Assembly: GCA_937142855.1 (NCBI GenBank)
Contig: CAKZQZ010000055.1
Span: 1-64,000, forward strand
Length of the DNA stretch: 64,000 bases
Direction: 5' to 3'
Source of the DNA: an uncultured Alphaproteobacteria bacterium
Lineage (GTDB): Bacteria; Pseudomonadota; Alphaproteobacteria; Puniceispirillales; Marisalimonadaceae
The notes under the pieces are model-generated. The model saw only the letters and a list, made by a program, of their open reading frames with translations, had not been told where the DNA came from and ran no database searches. The translations under genes were made by a program, and so were the position numbers. Numbering within the stretch: position 1 is the first letter of the stretch; every line of letters starts with the position of its first letter. Of the stretch, positions 27,387 to 38,349 are shown one piece after another.

Positions 27387-29372
27387 TTAATTTTCTAAAA
27401 AAGATCTCAATTTTCTTGATCTAGTTGGATGCTTTAGTTTTCTGAGAGCTTTGGCTTCTATTTGCCTTATTCTTTCTCTAGTTACACTAAATTGTTGCCC
27501 GACTTCTTCAAGTGTATGATCGGTATTCATACCTATTCCAAATCGCATCCTAAGAACTCTCTCTTCTCTAGGAGTTAAGCTAGCTAAAATCCTTGTAGTT
27601 GTTTCTCGTAAATTCGCATGTATCGCAGCTTCAAGTGGCTGCACAGCCATTTTATCCTCAATAAAATCACCTAAATGACTATCGTCTTCATCTCCTACTG
27701 GGGTTTCTAATGAAATTGGTTCTTTAGCTATTTTAAGCACTTTTCTAACTTTGTCTAAGGGCATAGAAATTTTTTCAGACAGTTCTTCCGGTGTTGGCTC
27801 TCGTCCAATTTCGTGTAGCATCTGCCTCGATGATCTCACTAATTTATTAATAGTCTCAATCATATGAACAGGTATTCTAATCGTTCTTGCTTGATCCGCA
27901 ATAGATCGGGTTATAGCTTGTCTTATCCACCATGTTGCATATGTTGAAAATTTGTAACCTCTTCTATATTCGAATTTATCAACAGCTTTCATTAAACCTA
28001 TGTTTCCTTCTTGAATAAGGTCCAAAAACTGAAGTCCTCTATTTGTGTATTTTTTTGCTATGGATATAACCAATCTTAAATTAGCCTCAACCATCTCTTT
28101 TTTTGCTCTAGCTGCCTCCCGTTCACCTCTTTGAATTATCTGAATGAGTTTTTTATATTCTTGAACAGGCATACTTGTGTTATTAACAAAATCAAATACT
28201 TGATCGCAGATTCTTACTATTTCATCATTATTCTCGGAAGTGAATTTCTCCCAATTTTTTGCTTTTACTGGCTTTAAAACCCAATTATGATTAATTTCAT
28301 TACCTACCCAACTATTAATAAAATCTTTTCTATTTACACCAGAGTTTTCAGCTAATCTTAATAATGAACCTTCTATATTTGTTATCTGCCTATTGAGGCC
28401 ATACATTTGGTCTATTAACTCTTCTTGTCTATTATTATTTAAATAAATTTTTTCCATTTGCTCTATTAGAAGAATTCTTAGTTCAGAAAGTCTGTTTTCT
28501 GATCTTAAAACTAAAGTTTCACCCTTTCTTAATCTAGCTATTCTTCTTTCGCTAAGTGTTAAAATTTCTTTAAATGTATTTGCAACCTCATCAATCATTG
28601 ACAAAATTTGATCTTTTATTTCTGATTCCATTGCCACTAAGGAAAGATTAATATCTTCATCTTCACTTTCGTCTTCACTGTCTTTTTCTTCTTCGGTTTC
28701 TTCGTCATTATTTTCCAAATCATTTTCTTTTTTTGATTCGTCTACAGAGGCTTTTGGTATAACAACGTTTAAATTATCAAATTTTATTTTATCAATATTA
28801 TCATTAGCAATTTCTGGTTCATTGGCTCCACCATTAATGCGAGCATAAGTAGTTTCTAGGTCTATGATATCTCTCAATAACATTGTCCCATCATCTACCT
28901 CATCTCTCCATTTTAAAAAAGCTCTCATAGCAAGAGGAGATTCGTATATTCCGCCAATCATCAACTCTCTTCCAGCTTCAATTCTTTTTGCAATAGATAT
29001 TTCGCCTTCTCTCGACAACAACTCAACGGACCCCATTTCTTTAAGGTACATTCTTACAGGATCATCTGACCTTGCACCTTCGTCGTCACTTAAGTTTCCT
29101 GCGTTTTTCTCCTCGACCTCTTCATGTGATGACTCTTCTTGTTGATCAATTATATTCAAACCCATATCGTTAATTGCTGCGTGAATATCTTCTATTTGCT
29201 CAGAAGAGTATTCACCTGGAGGGAGTGCAGAGTTAAGCTCATCTAAAGTAACAAAGCCATTAGCTTTACCTTTTTTTATGAGAGATTTAATTGCTGAATT
29301 ATTAAGGTCTAATATTGGGCTGTCATTCCCAGATTTGCTTTTGATTTGTTTGTTTTCTGTGTTTGCCAGCAT
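27387..29372 (-). CDS. rpoD: RpoD, primary sigma factor
   Basis: About 661 residues. Region 1.1 is followed by region 1.2 ([16 protein letters not shown]), a long acidic non-conserved region containing a run rich in glutamate and aspartate, region 2 with the 2.3-2.4 helix ([17 protein letters not shown]), region 3 (IRIPVHM) and region 4 with the helix-turn-helix [22 protein letters not shown] chose the ATG at 29372 with AAGTGAG upstream over the GTG four codons earlier. It follows dnaG after about 58 bases in the yqeY-dnaG-rpoD arrangement, the local form of the macromolecular-synthesis operon. Confidence 0.97.
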   Translation of the reverse strand: MLANTENKQIKSKSGNDSPILDLNNSAIKSLIKKGKANGFVTLDELNSALPPGEYSSEQIEDIHAAINDMGLNIIDQQEESSHEEVEEKNAGNLSDDEGARSDDPVRMYLKEMGSVELLSREGEISIAKRIEAGRELMIGGIYESPLAMRAFLKWRDEVDDGTMLLRDIIDLETTYARINGGANEPEIANDNIDKIKFDNLNVVIPKASVDESKKENDLENNDEETEEEKDSEDESEDEDINLSLVAMESEIKDQILSMIDEVANTFKEILTLSERRIARLRKGETLVLRSENRLSELRILLIEQMEKIYLNNNRQEELIDQMYGLNRQITNIEGSLLRLAENSGVNRKDFINSWVGNEINHNWVLKPVKAKNWEKFTSENNDEIVRICDQVFDFVNNTSMPVQEYKKLIQIIQRGEREAARAKKEMVEANLRLVISIAKKYTNRGLQFLDLIQEGNIGLMKAVDKFEYRRGYKFSTYATWWIRQAITRSIADQARTIRIPVHMIETINKLVRSSRQMLHEIGREPTPEELSEKISMPLDKVRKVLKIAKEPISLETPVGDEDDSHLGDFIEDKMAVQPLEAAIHANLRETTTRILASLTPREERVLRMRFGIGMNTDHTLEEVGQQFSVTRERIRQIEAKALRKLKHPTRSRKLRSFLEN

Positions 29373-29430
29373 ATCATATCTCACTTAAAATTTTATTATG
29401 ACTACGTATATTTTGTTCTTAATACAAAGA

Positions 29431-31089
29431 CTATATTTTTTTTAAAGAAACTAAACTTAAGAGTTCTTCAAAAACATTACATAAATAATTATAATTATTG
29501 TTAAGGTTAAGCCTTGAAGAATAGTTAGTTTCCAAAATTTTTTTTATTTGAACTGTGAAACCCTCACTTATCAAAGTTTCTTGTAATATTTGAGCGTTTA
29601 TATCTGATTGTTTACTAACTTGCAAAAGAATCGATTCCTTTAATTCATTTAATCCCTTATTTTGAAAGCTCAACAAAGATATTTTTTCATCAAATTTTAA
29701 GCATAATTCAGGAAACGTTAACATCATATAAATAATTGCTCCAATTTTTATTTCAACTCCGGTCTTTGGAAGAAATTTATTTTGAGCTAAATAATGAGAT
29801 CCTAACCTTTTTGAAAAACTTGTTTTTTGAATCAAGCCTCTGTTCTTATCTCTAAAAATCTTTATTCTTTTTTCAATTTCATCCTTATATGCTAATTTAA
29901 TATTTTTGTCTTCAATCTTGTTCACCATGTTTCTCAAATAACTCCAAAAAAGAGCTTTGGTCTCTGGTTCATTTTCTCTGATCATTTTTAAACCTTGTAA
30001 CCAGATCATATCGAGAGCGCTAAGAGCTTTATCTAGAAGTTTCTCAAACTCATTAATACCTTTTTGATTAATAAATTCCTCTGGATCTAAATTATTTGGA
30101 AGGAATACAAACTTGAGTTTTTTGTTAAATTTTAATTTAGGTAAATACTTTTCATAAACTTTAAGGGTTGCATTTTTACCTGCAATATCACCATCAAAAA
30201 CTAAAAAAGCTTCATCAGCAACATTAAATATTTTATTTATTTGTTCATCAGTTAAAGCCGTTCCAAGGGATGCTAAAGCAGGGTAGCCATATTTATGCAA
30301 AGATATTACATCCATATAACCTTCACAAATTATTAACCTTTTTTCGTTTAATAATTTTTTTGCATTTGTTACTCCAAATAACTGTTTACCCTTTTGAAAC
30401 AAATTTGTTTCAGGAGAATTGATATATTTAGGGTTTCCATTTTCTATAACTCTACCTCCAAATGCAATAATTTTGGCGGCATTATCTAGTATTGGAATCA
30501 TAATTCTTTGTTGAAAATAGAAGATTAGCTCTTTCTTATAATTTCGTTTTACTAGACCAACTTCGATTATTTCATCTAGTGAAAAACCTTCCTTGATTAA
30601 ACATGATACTAAATATTGATTAGATTTTAAATTACCAGAATAACCAATCATAAAATCTTTTATAATTGTTTTATCAATACCACGAGAATAAAGATAATTT
30701 CTTGCCCCCTCTCCCAATGGCGCATTTAAATTTTGAATATAAGAATCAGAGATACGTCTGAGAAGGCTAATACTTTTTTTTATCTTTGGGTTTCCTGTGA
30801 AATTATAGTTTGTATTTTGCAAACCAGCTTCTTCGGCAAGTTTTTTCAAAGCCTCAAGAAAAGTCTTATTCTCCATTTCCATAATATAGTCGAAAATGTC
30901 ACCGTGTTTTCCGCAACCAAAACAGTGATAAAATCCTTTCTCGTCAGAAATGTTAAAAGAAGGAGTTTTTTCTTTATGAAATGGACAAAGAGCAATAAAA
31001 TTAGATTTATCACGTCTCTTCAAAGATAAATTTTTACCCACAACATGAGAAAGCTTGATAGAATTTTTTATTTCTTCTTTTAAGTCCAT
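29431..31089 (-). CDS. dnaG: DnaG primase
   Basis: A 552-residue primase with the N-terminal CHC2 zinc ribbon (CPFHKEKTPSF ... YHCFGCG, about residues 35-62), the primase core, the TOPRIM acidic motifs (LIICEGYMDVI and FDGDIAGKNA) and a C-terminal helical region that would contact DnaB. It makes RNA primers at the replication fork. It lies between yqeY (27 bases upstream) and rpoD. Confidence 0.96.
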   Translation of the reverse strand: MDLKEEIKNSIKLSHVVGKNLSLKRRDKSNFIALCPFHKEKTPSFNISDEKGFYHCFGCGKHGDIFDYIMEMENKTFLEALKKLAEEAGLQNTNYNFTGNPKIKKSISLLRRISDSYIQNLNAPLGEGARNYLYSRGIDKTIIKDFMIGYSGNLKSNQYLVSCLIKEGFSLDEIIEVGLVKRNYKKELIFYFQQRIMIPILDNAAKIIAFGGRVIENGNPKYINSPETNLFQKGKQLFGVTNAKKLLNEKRLIICEGYMDVISLHKYGYPALASLGTALTDEQINKIFNVADEAFLVFDGDIAGKNATLKVYEKYLPKLKFNKKLKFVFLPNNLDPEEFINQKGINEFEKLLDKALSALDMIWLQGLKMIRENEPETKALFWSYLRNMVNKIEDKNIKLAYKDEIEKRIKIFRDKNRGLIQKTSFSKRLGSHYLAQNKFLPKTGVEIKIGAIIYMMLTFPELCLKFDEKISLLSFQNKGLNELKESILLQVSKQSDINAQILQETLISEGFTVQIKKILETNYSSRLNLNNNYNYLCNVFEELLSLVSLKKI

Positions 31090-31116
31090 TTTATTTCAAT
31101 AAGAAATTATTCTAAA

Positions 31117-31578
31117 TTAAATTTGAGAGAGTTTTTCTTTAATTAGTTTGCTTGCGACTCCAAAATCGATTTTTCCATCATATTTTTCTTTCATCAAGTT
31201 TATTACTTTACCTATATCTCTAATGGAATTAGCACCAGAAGATGTAATTGTTTTATTTATGATAATTTCAATTTCTTTTGAAGATAATTGCTTAGGCAAA
31301 AAATTTGAAATAATCTCAATTTCGGTTTCTTCTTTTTTTGCCAAATCTTCTCTTTTTCCATTCAAATACATATCAACAGATACTTTTCTTTGCTTAATCA
31401 TACTCTGAAGAACTGAAATTATCTCTTGATCACTAATATCACTTTTTCCATTCCCTTTTGCAATAATATCCTTGTCTTTAATTGATGCTTTTATTAATCT
31501 TAGTGTGTTTAGTAAATCCCCATCTTTTCGAATCATGGCTTCTTTTAGTTTATTAGTAATTTCTTCCCTAATGCTCAT
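31117..31578 (-). CDS. yqeY: GatB/YqeY domain protein
   Basis: About 153 residues, all helical, reading SIREEITNKLKEAM at the start and ending with the GKIDFGVASKLIKEKL motif of the YqeY family, which resembles the tail domain of GatB. It may act with tRNA or amidotransferase complexes but the role is not established. The ATG at 31578 has AGGAA in front; the track start is eight codons earlier. It is upstream of dnaG, as in most Alphaproteobacteria. Confidence 0.9.
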   Translation of the reverse strand: MSIREEITNKLKEAMIRKDGDLLNTLRLIKASIKDKDIIAKGNGKSDISDQEIISVLQSMIKQRKVSVDMYLNGKREDLAKKEETEIEIISNFLPKQLSSKEIEIIINKTITSSGANSIRDIGKVINLMKEKYDGKIDFGVASKLIKEKLSQI

Positions 31579-31809
31579 TTTATTCCTACTATGTTTAATC
31601 ATTAAATATTTAAAGTTTTATATCTAAAAATAACAAAACTAAAATATTAAATTAATTTTCTTAAATTTGATTGACGAATATTGTAATACATTCTAAGTAA
31701 CTTCTTGATGAAAAATATTGTTAAAATTCCTCTTTTTTTTAATCCTAAAATTATTTTAAATTTCATATTTCTATTACTTTAAGTAATTTGAAAATCATTA
31801 AGGTATATA

Positions 31810-33039
31810 ATGAAAGAAGTAAATTTTAAAAACGAACAAGAAGATGCTTATATTCCCTTTAGCATAAATAGCGTTGATCAAGAAATTATATCAGATAGTG
31901 TCCTGATGTTGGAAGATGGAACATGCTTTTTGGGTAAGTCATTTGGTTCAAAACAAACAAAAATTGGAGAAATCTGCTTTAACACCTCAATGACTGGTTA
32001 CCAAGAAATTATTACTGATCCTTCATACGCTGGACAAATCATATCTTTTACTTTTCCTCATATAGGAAATATAGGCACAAATAATTTTGACAATGAAGGT
32101 GAAACTAAATCTATAGCTGGTATTGTTGTTAGGCAAGTTCCTACCAATCCATCAAATTGGAGATCTGACCAAAAATTTAATGATTGGCTTAAGCTAAACG
32201 ATATCCCTGGAATTTCAGGGATAGACACTCGGATGCTAACCAAAATTATTCGTAAATATAAAAGTTGCAATGCCATAATGTCATATAATGAATTGGGGGA
32301 ATTTAATTTTGACGAATTAAAGAATAAATTAAGACATTATCCTAAAATGGATGGCTTGAATCTCTCATCATCAGTAACTACTGAGAAAAATTATGATTAT
32401 AAAGAAAGTCCTCATAAATTAATTTTGTCAACTCCAAGTACTATTCGTAAATTTAAACCTAAGATAGTGGTAATTGATTTTGGTGTTAAAATGAATATTT
32501 TAAGACACCTTGTGAACCTTAACGCTGACGTGACTGTACTATCCGAAAATACAATAATTGAAGATATAAACAAAATTAAACCAGACGGCATTTTTCTCTC
32601 AAATGGTCCTGGGGATCCCTCTGCAACCGAAAAAAAGTGTAAAGATCTTTTACAAGCAATTCTTAGTTTAGGGATACCAGTTTTTGGAATATGTATTGGT
32701 CATCAATTAATAGGTCTTTCATTAGGAGCTAAAACTATTAAAATGTCTCAAGGTCACCGCGGAGCTAATCATCCTGTTAAAAATTTATCTAATAATAAAG
32801 TTGAAATCACAAGCCAAAACCACGGCTATATGATAGATAAAGACACACTTCCTGAATGCCTTGAGATCACACACCTTTCTTTATTTGATGGTTCTATAGA
32901 AGGGTTTAAACATAAATCTTTACCAATTTTTTCTGTACAGTATCATCCTGAAGCGTCTCCAGGTCCCACAGAATCATCATATTTATTTCAAGAATTCTTA
33001 AATCTAATAGAAGTTTCAGATAATGCCAAAACGAAGTGA
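31810..33039 (+). CDS. carA: Carbamoyl-phosphate synthase small subunit
   Basis: A 409-residue glutamine amidotransferase subunit. The N-terminal CarA domain starts about residue 30 ([13 protein letters not shown]) and the class I GATase carries the nucleophile in GICIGHQL with the catalytic histidine in [10 protein letters not shown]. It supplies ammonia to CarB for arginine and pyrimidine synthesis. TAAGG before the ATG supports this start, which leaves an unusual 30-residue polar N-terminal extension. Overlaps carB by 17 bases. Confidence 0.95.
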   Translation: MKEVNFKNEQEDAYIPFSINSVDQEIISDSVLMLEDGTCFLGKSFGSKQTKIGEICFNTSMTGYQEIITDPSYAGQIISFTFPHIGNIGTNNFDNEGETKSIAGIVVRQVPTNPSNWRSDQKFNDWLKLNDIPGISGIDTRMLTKIIRKYKSCNAIMSYNELGEFNFDELKNKLRHYPKMDGLNLSSSVTTEKNYDYKESPHKLILSTPSTIRKFKPKIVVIDFGVKMNILRHLVNLNADVTVLSENTIIEDINKIKPDGIFLSNGPGDPSATEKKCKDLLQAILSLGIPVFGICIGHQLIGLSLGAKTIKMSQGHRGANHPVKNLSNNKVEITSQNHGYMIDKDTLPECLEITHLSLFDGSIEGFKHKSLPIFSVQYHPEASPGPTESSYLFQEFLNLIEVSDNAKTK

Positions 33040-36000
33040 TATAAAGTCTGTTCTTATCATTGGAGCTGGGCCCATTATAATTGGTCAAGCTTGTGAATTT
33101 GATTATTCAGGAGCCCAAGCATGTAAGGCCTTAAAGGAAGAGGGTATAAGAGTTATTTTAATTAATTCAAATCCCGCAACTATTATGACTGATCCAATGA
33201 TGGCTGATGCAACATATATTGAGCCTATTGAGAAAAATACTATAGAAAAAATTATAGAAATTGAAAAACCTGACGCAGTTCTTCCAACAATGGGTGGACA
33301 AACCGCTTTAAATGCTACTTTAGAGTTATTCCATTCAGGAATTTTAAAAAAACATAATATTGAAATAATAGGAGCTAAACCGGACTCCATTAACAAAGCA
33401 GAAGATAGAGAGTTATTTAAGCAAAGCATGACTAAAATTGGATTAGAGTCAGCTAGAGCTAAAATAGCCAAGAATATTGATGAAGCTTTATTGGCTCTTG
33501 ATTCAGTAGGATTGCCAGCGATTATAAGGCCTTCTTTTACCTTAGGCGGAGAAGGTGGAGGCATAGCATATAATAATGATGAATTCTTAGATATTGTGTT
33601 AAATGGACTAAAGTTATCTCCTACCTCTGAAGTACTTATTGAAGAGTCTCTCCTTGGCTGGAAAGAATATGAAATGGAGGTTGTTCGAGACAACACCGAC
33701 AATTGTATAATAATTTGTTCAATTGAAAATGTAGATCCAATGGGAGTTCACACAGGTGACTCAATAACAGTAGCTCCAGCTTTAACACTTACAGACAAAG
33801 AATATCAAAGAATGCGCAATGCAAGTATTGCGGTTTTAAGAGAAATTGGAGTAGATACTGGAGGATCGAACGTTCAATTTGCACTAAATCCTATTGATGG
33901 AAGACTAATTGTAATAGAAATGAACCCACGAGTTAGTAGATCTTCAGCACTTGCTTCAAAGGCTACAGGTTTTCCAATAGCTAAAATTGCGGCTAAACTA
34001 GCAATTGGTTACACTTTAGATGAATTAAAAAATGATATAACAAAATCTACACCAGCCAGCTTTGAACCAACAATTGATTATGTGGTAACTAAAATACCTA
34101 GGTTTACATTTGAAAAATTTCCTGGAAGCGAAAGTTTATTAACTACGTCTATGAAATCTGTTGGAGAAGCAATGGCAATTGGAAGGTCTTTTCAAGAATC
34201 TCTTCAAAAAGCGCTTCGTTCATTAGAGACAGGTCTATCAGGCTTAAATGATGTTTCTTATCCATTTGAAAAAGAAATGTTTAAAGATAAAGATAAAATT
34301 TCAGGCTGGTTGGCTGAACAAGTTCCTGAACGCATATTGAGAATTGCAACAGCAATAAGAAATAGTATTTCGCTTGAAGAAATTTCCAGGATTACTGGAT
34401 GGGACAAGTGGTTTCTACAACAAATATCAGGTATTATCAAAATTGAAGACACAATAAAGAATTATGATTTATCAGTTAATCCAAAATTTTTGAGAAATAT
34501 TAAATCTATGGGTTTTTCTGATAAACGTATCTCAGAATTAACAGGCATAAGTACAGACAAAATTCAAAACCTAAGGTATGATTTTAAAATTTTTCCATCA
34601 TATAAAAGAGTTGATACATGTGCAGCTGAATTTTATTCTGAAACGGCTTATTTATATAGCTCTTATGAGCAAAATGAAGTTAATGAGTGCGAGGTTTATC
34701 CATCTCAAAAAAAGAAAGTGATTATTCTTGGCGGAGGACCAAATAGAATTGGGCAAGGAATAGAATTTGATTACTGTTGTGTTCATGCAGCTTATAGCTT
34801 ATCAGAAGCAGGCTTTGAAACGATAATGATTAATTGTAATCCCGAGACTGTTTCAACTGATTATGATACTTCTGATAAACTATATTTTGAACCATTAACC
34901 CATGAAGATGTTTTATCTATTATAAACAAAGAAAGTCAAAATGGAGAGGTTTTGGGTGTTATCGTTCAATTAGGCGGCCAAACTCCTTTAAAAATCTCAG
35001 AAAGCTTAAATCAAGCTGGCATCAAAATTCTAGGAACCTCCGTGGATGCCATTGATTTGGCTGAAGATAGAGAAAGATTCAAAGAGTTACTTCAAAAAAT
35101 TGACTTAAGACAACCAGAAAATGGAATTGCGAGTAGTAAACAAGAGGCAATCGAAATTACTAAAAAAATAGGTTTTCCAGTTGTTATAAGACCAAGTTAT
35201 GTACTTGGGGGAAGGGCTATGGAGATTGTTCATAATGAAGAGCAACTTCAAAAATATATTAATGAAGCCGTAAGTGTTTCTGGCGATAGTCCTGTCCTAA
35301 TTGATAGTTTTTTAAGAAACGCGGTTGAAGTAGATGTAGACGCAATATCAGATGGTAATGAAACGTTTATCGCTGGTATTATGGAACATATTGAAGAAGC
35401 AGGCATTCATTCAGGAGATTCTGCGTGTGCACTACCTCCCCAAACACTAAAAAAAGATATAATTAAAGATATTATAGACCACACAAATAAACTTGCTAAA
35501 GAATTAAATGTTATTGGTTTTATTAATATACAATTTGCTATACAAGACGAAAATATTTTCATTTTAGAAGTAAACCCTAGAGGCAGTAGAACTATACCTT
35601 TTGTTGCTAAATCTATCGGGATACCTCTTGTGAAGATAGCAGCTTTGATAATGACAGGGAAAAAATTATCTGATTTCAAACTCAACACTTTTAAAATGGA
35701 ACATATATCAGTAAAAGAAGCCGTTTTTCCATTTGCTAGATTCCCTGGAACAGACGTCATACTTGGTCCAGAAATGAAATCAACCGGTGAAGTTATGGGT
35801 ATTGGATCAACATTTGGTGAAGCTTTTGCAAAAAGCCAACTAGGAGCTAATGTCAATTTACCATTAAGTGGTCAAGTTTTTATATCTATAAAGGATGGCG
35901 ATAAAAGAAATATTATACCTATCGCCAAAAAATTCTCTGAATTAGGATTTTCTATATGTGCTACTTTCGGAACAGCTAAAGCATTAAATGATAATAATAT

Positions 36001-36262
36001 CGAAACTAAATATATAAAAAAAGTTATAGAAGGTAGACCAAATGCAGTTGATGCAATGTTATCTGATGAGATTCAAATAGTAATTAATACAGCTGAAGGA
36101 ACTAATTCAATTAAAGATAGTTTTTCTTTAAGACAAACCGCTCTTTTAAATAAAATTCCATATTATACTACTCTTCAAGGTGCTAATGCAGCTACTTTAG
36201 GCATAAAAGCTATGAAAAACAAGAAATTGGATGTGAAATCAATCCAATCATATTTTGAATAA
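33023..36262 (+). CDS. carB: Carbamoyl-phosphate synthase large subunit
   Basis: A 1079-residue synthase with the two homologous ATP-grasp halves (starting [21 protein letters not shown] and [20 protein letters not shown]), an oligomerisation domain between them and a C-terminal MGS-like allosteric domain from about residue 940. It makes carbamoyl phosphate from bicarbonate, ammonia and two ATP. Full length with no break. The start lies inside the carA end, a coupled arrangement, and greA follows after 53 bases. Confidence 0.97.
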   Translation: MPKRSDIKSVLIIGAGPIIIGQACEFDYSGAQACKALKEEGIRVILINSNPATIMTDPMMADATYIEPIEKNTIEKIIEIEKPDAVLPTMGGQTALNATLELFHSGILKKHNIEIIGAKPDSINKAEDRELFKQSMTKIGLESARAKIAKNIDEALLALDSVGLPAIIRPSFTLGGEGGGIAYNNDEFLDIVLNGLKLSPTSEVLIEESLLGWKEYEMEVVRDNTDNCIIICSIENVDPMGVHTGDSITVAPALTLTDKEYQRMRNASIAVLREIGVDTGGSNVQFALNPIDGRLIVIEMNPRVSRSSALASKATGFPIAKIAAKLAIGYTLDELKNDITKSTPASFEPTIDYVVTKIPRFTFEKFPGSESLLTTSMKSVGEAMAIGRSFQESLQKALRSLETGLSGLNDVSYPFEKEMFKDKDKISGWLAEQVPERILRIATAIRNSISLEEISRITGWDKWFLQQISGIIKIEDTIKNYDLSVNPKFLRNIKSMGFSDKRISELTGISTDKIQNLRYDFKIFPSYKRVDTCAAEFYSETAYLYSSYEQNEVNECEVYPSQKKKVIILGGGPNRIGQGIEFDYCCVHAAYSLSEAGFETIMINCNPETVSTDYDTSDKLYFEPLTHEDVLSIINKESQNGEVLGVIVQLGGQTPLKISESLNQAGIKILGTSVDAIDLAEDRERFKELLQKIDLRQPENGIASSKQEAIEITKKIGFPVVIRPSYVLGGRAMEIVHNEEQLQKYINEAVSVSGDSPVLIDSFLRNAVEVDVDAISDGNETFIAGIMEHIEEAGIHSGDSACALPPQTLKKDIIKDIIDHTNKLAKELNVIGFINIQFAIQDENIFILEVNPRGSRTIPFVAKSIGIPLVKIAALIMTGKKLSDFKLNTFKMEHISVKEAVFPFARFPGTDVILGPEMKSTGEVMGIGSTFGEAFAKSQLGANVNLPLSGQVFISIKDGDKRNIIPIAKKFSELGFSICATFGTAKALNDNNIETKYIKKVIEGRPNAVDAMLSDEIQIVINTAEGTNSIKDSFSLRQTALLNKIPYYTTLQGANAATLGIKAMKNKKLDVKSIQSYFE

Positions 36263-36315
36263 TTTATATATATATATTATAATTTTAATTTGAATTAACT
36301 ATCGAAAGTAAGGAT

Positions 36316-36792
36316 ATGGATAAAATACCTTTTACATCCTCTGGGCTTGAAATAATAAAGTTAGAATTAAATAATCTAAAAAAAAATGAACGTCCTCAAA
36401 TAATACAAGCTATATCTTCGGCAAGGGAACATGGTGATCTTAAAGAAAATGCAGAATATCACGCTGCAAAAGATAAACAGGCATTCGTAGAAGGAAGAAT
36501 AACTGAGCTAGAAGATGTGATTAGTAGAGCTAATGTTATAGATTTAAGTAAACTTTCCGGTAAAACCATAACCTTTGGTGCTAAAGTTAAAATTTTAGAT
36601 GAAGATACAAATCAAGAAACTGATTATCATATTGTAGGTCCATATGAAGCAAATTTGGAAGCGGGCCTAATATCAATTGCCTCTCCTATAGCTAAGGCTT
36701 TGATTGGTAAAGAAGAAAATATGTCTGTGGAAGTAAGAACACCAAGTGGGATAAAAAATTATGAGATTGTTTCAATAACAATACCTAAATAA
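36316..36792 (+). CDS. greA: Transcript cleavage factor GreA
   Basis: A 158-residue factor with the N-terminal coiled coil whose tip holds the acidic residues (AREHGDLKENAEYHAAK, about residues 36-52) and the C-terminal FKBP-like domain. It rescues backtracked RNA polymerase by stimulating transcript cleavage. An AAGGAT precedes the ATG. It follows carB, as in many Alphaproteobacteria, and ends 6 bases from the opposing Lrp-type gene. Confidence 0.97.
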   Translation: MDKIPFTSSGLEIIKLELNNLKKNERPQIIQAISSAREHGDLKENAEYHAAKDKQAFVEGRITELEDVISRANVIDLSKLSGKTITFGAKVKILDEDTNQETDYHIVGPYEANLEAGLISIASPIAKALIGKEENMSVEVRTPSGIKNYEIVSITIPK

Positions 36793-36798
36793 TATTTT

Positions 36799-37272
36799 TT
36801 AAAGAGGAACACCCGGCAAGCTTTTAGTACTCCTGATATTAAGTGAAGTTTTTACATTGCTAACTTTAGGAGCCTGAGTTAAATTCTGTGTCAAAAATTT
36901 TTGAAAATGATCCCAGTCTTCTGCAACAATTTTAAGAAGAAAATCTACCTCTCCAACTAACATATGGCACTCTCGAACTTCTGGAAATAGTGAAATATAT
37001 TTTTCGAATATTTGAAGATCACTCTCAACCTGACTTTCCAAGCCAACGTAAGCAAACACTGTAACCTTAAAACCTAAAAGCTCTGAATTTAAAATGGCAT
37101 TATAACCACGTATATAACCGCTTTCCTCAAGAGATTTCACGCGTCTTAAACAAGAAGGTGGAGAAATATTAACAATTCTTGCTAAATCAACATTGCTAAT
37201 TTTACCATCATTTTGTAATTCATTTAATAATTTAATATCTATATGATCAAGCTTGGTTTTCTCATTTTTCAT
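36799..37272 (-). CDS. Lrp/AsnC-family transcriptional regulator
   Basis: A 157-residue regulator with an N-terminal winged HTH (DHIDIKLLNELQNDGKISNVDLARIVNISPPSCLRR) and a C-terminal RAM/ASNC effector domain (GFKVTVFAYVGL ... VRECHMLVGEVDFLLKIV). Such proteins form octamers and respond to amino acids. Divergent from the ELM1-like gene across about 145 bases, so it could control that gene and itself. Ligand not predictable. Confidence 0.92.
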   Translation of the reverse strand: MKNEKTKLDHIDIKLLNELQNDGKISNVDLARIVNISPPSCLRRVKSLEESGYIRGYNAILNSELLGFKVTVFAYVGLESQVESDLQIFEKYISLFPEVRECHMLVGEVDFLLKIVAEDWDHFQKFLTQNLTQAPKVSNVKTSLNIRSTKSLPGVPL

Positions 37273-37416
37273 TTAATATTTTTTCTGTTTTTACAATAAA
37301 TTAGCATTTAATTTAAATATCATTATTAAATATATAGTGTAATTTTATTTCATAAAGTAAATTTAAAATAAAAGATAATTATTCTCATAATAATATTTGT
37401 TAAGGAGCTAATTATA

Positions 37417-38349
37417 ATTAATACATGGATCATTAGTGATGGAACGGTAGGAATGGAAAAACAATCTATCGCACTAGCAAATTTATTAAAGCAAAAATAT
37501 GAAATAATAAATTATACCCCCCCATATTTTCTTAAAAAATTACCATTATTAGGAAAATTTTATTTCTCAAATATTTTAAAAAAAATTTTATTAAACAGAA
37601 AATCTCCTACATATATTATTACTTGTGGGAAAAGAATGGCTGGTATCTCAATTTTTATAAAGTCAAAGCTAAACGATAAGATTAAGACAATCCACATTCA
37701 AAACCCAGGGGTTTCAATAAAACACTTTGATTTATTAATAATCCCTGAACATGATCAGGTTACTGGATCGAACATTATACAAACGAAAGGAGCTCTAAAC
37801 TTCTTTGACTATAGCGAATTAGAAAATAAGTATGAATATTTAAGACAAAATAATGAAAAAACAATTTTATTGATGGTTGGTGGTAAAAATAAAAGGTATA
37901 CCCCACAAAGTATAGATTATCTTGATTTGAGCATGAAAGTTATTAGTACAATAAAAAATACTAATGGAAAACTTCTATTATCAGTTTCAAGAAGGACCCC
38001 TCAAAAAGCAATCAGAATTTTGGATAAATTATTTTCTAAATCTCTTAACAATTATGAAATTTTATATACATCGAAAAATAATCCATACCCAGATATTTTG
38101 AAATCTATCGACTATGGTATCGTAACAAGTGATAGTGTTAATATGATTTCAGAAATAGCGACCACACCAATTCCAGTATTTATTTATAAATTTCCAAAAG
38201 AATCAGGGAAAATTTTAGATTTTTTAGATGATTTAGAGAGTTTAGGAATTATAAAAATTCTTGATAATAAATTATTTACATATAAAAAAACAAAACTGAA
38301 TACAAATAAAGATACTGCTTTAAAAATTAACAAGTTTCTGGGAATTTAA
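37417..38349 (+). CDS. ELM1-like family protein, apparently starting at AUU
   Basis: A 310-residue protein of the mitochondrial-fission-ELM1 family, a GT-B-like fold found across Alphaproteobacteria near lipid or envelope genes. The ORF track starts at ATG 37453, but the family N terminus (here NTWIISDGTVG) lies upstream in the same frame. A strong AAGGAG at 37402-37407 is followed by ATT at 37417 (9 bases away) and ATA at 37414; there is no ATG, GTG or TTG. AUU is the best start. Later motifs include KNRKSPTYIITCGKRMAG, HIQNPG and VTSDSVNMISE. The 3' end overlaps selO by 30 bases. Function unknown. Confidence 0.78.
   Translation: MNTWIISDGTVGMEKQSIALANLLKQKYEIINYTPPYFLKKLPLLGKFYFSNILKKILLNRKSPTYIITCGKRMAGISIFIKSKLNDKIKTIHIQNPGVSIKHFDLLIIPEHDQVTGSNIIQTKGALNFFDYSELENKYEYLRQNNEKTILLMVGGKNKRYTPQSIDYLDLSMKVISTIKNTNGKLLLSVSRRTPQKAIRILDKLFSKSLNNYEILYTSKNNPYPDILKSIDYGIVTSDSVNMISEIATTPIPVFIYKFPKESGKILDFLDDLESLGIIKILDNKLFTYKKTKLNTNKDTALKINKFLGI

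Noticed and set aside
31708-31782. A 24-codon ORF ahead of carA as a leader peptide
   Set aside because: It has no Shine-Dalgarno, no run of arginine or pyrimidine-linked signals and no attenuator hairpin after it; it looks like chance in AT-rich DNA.
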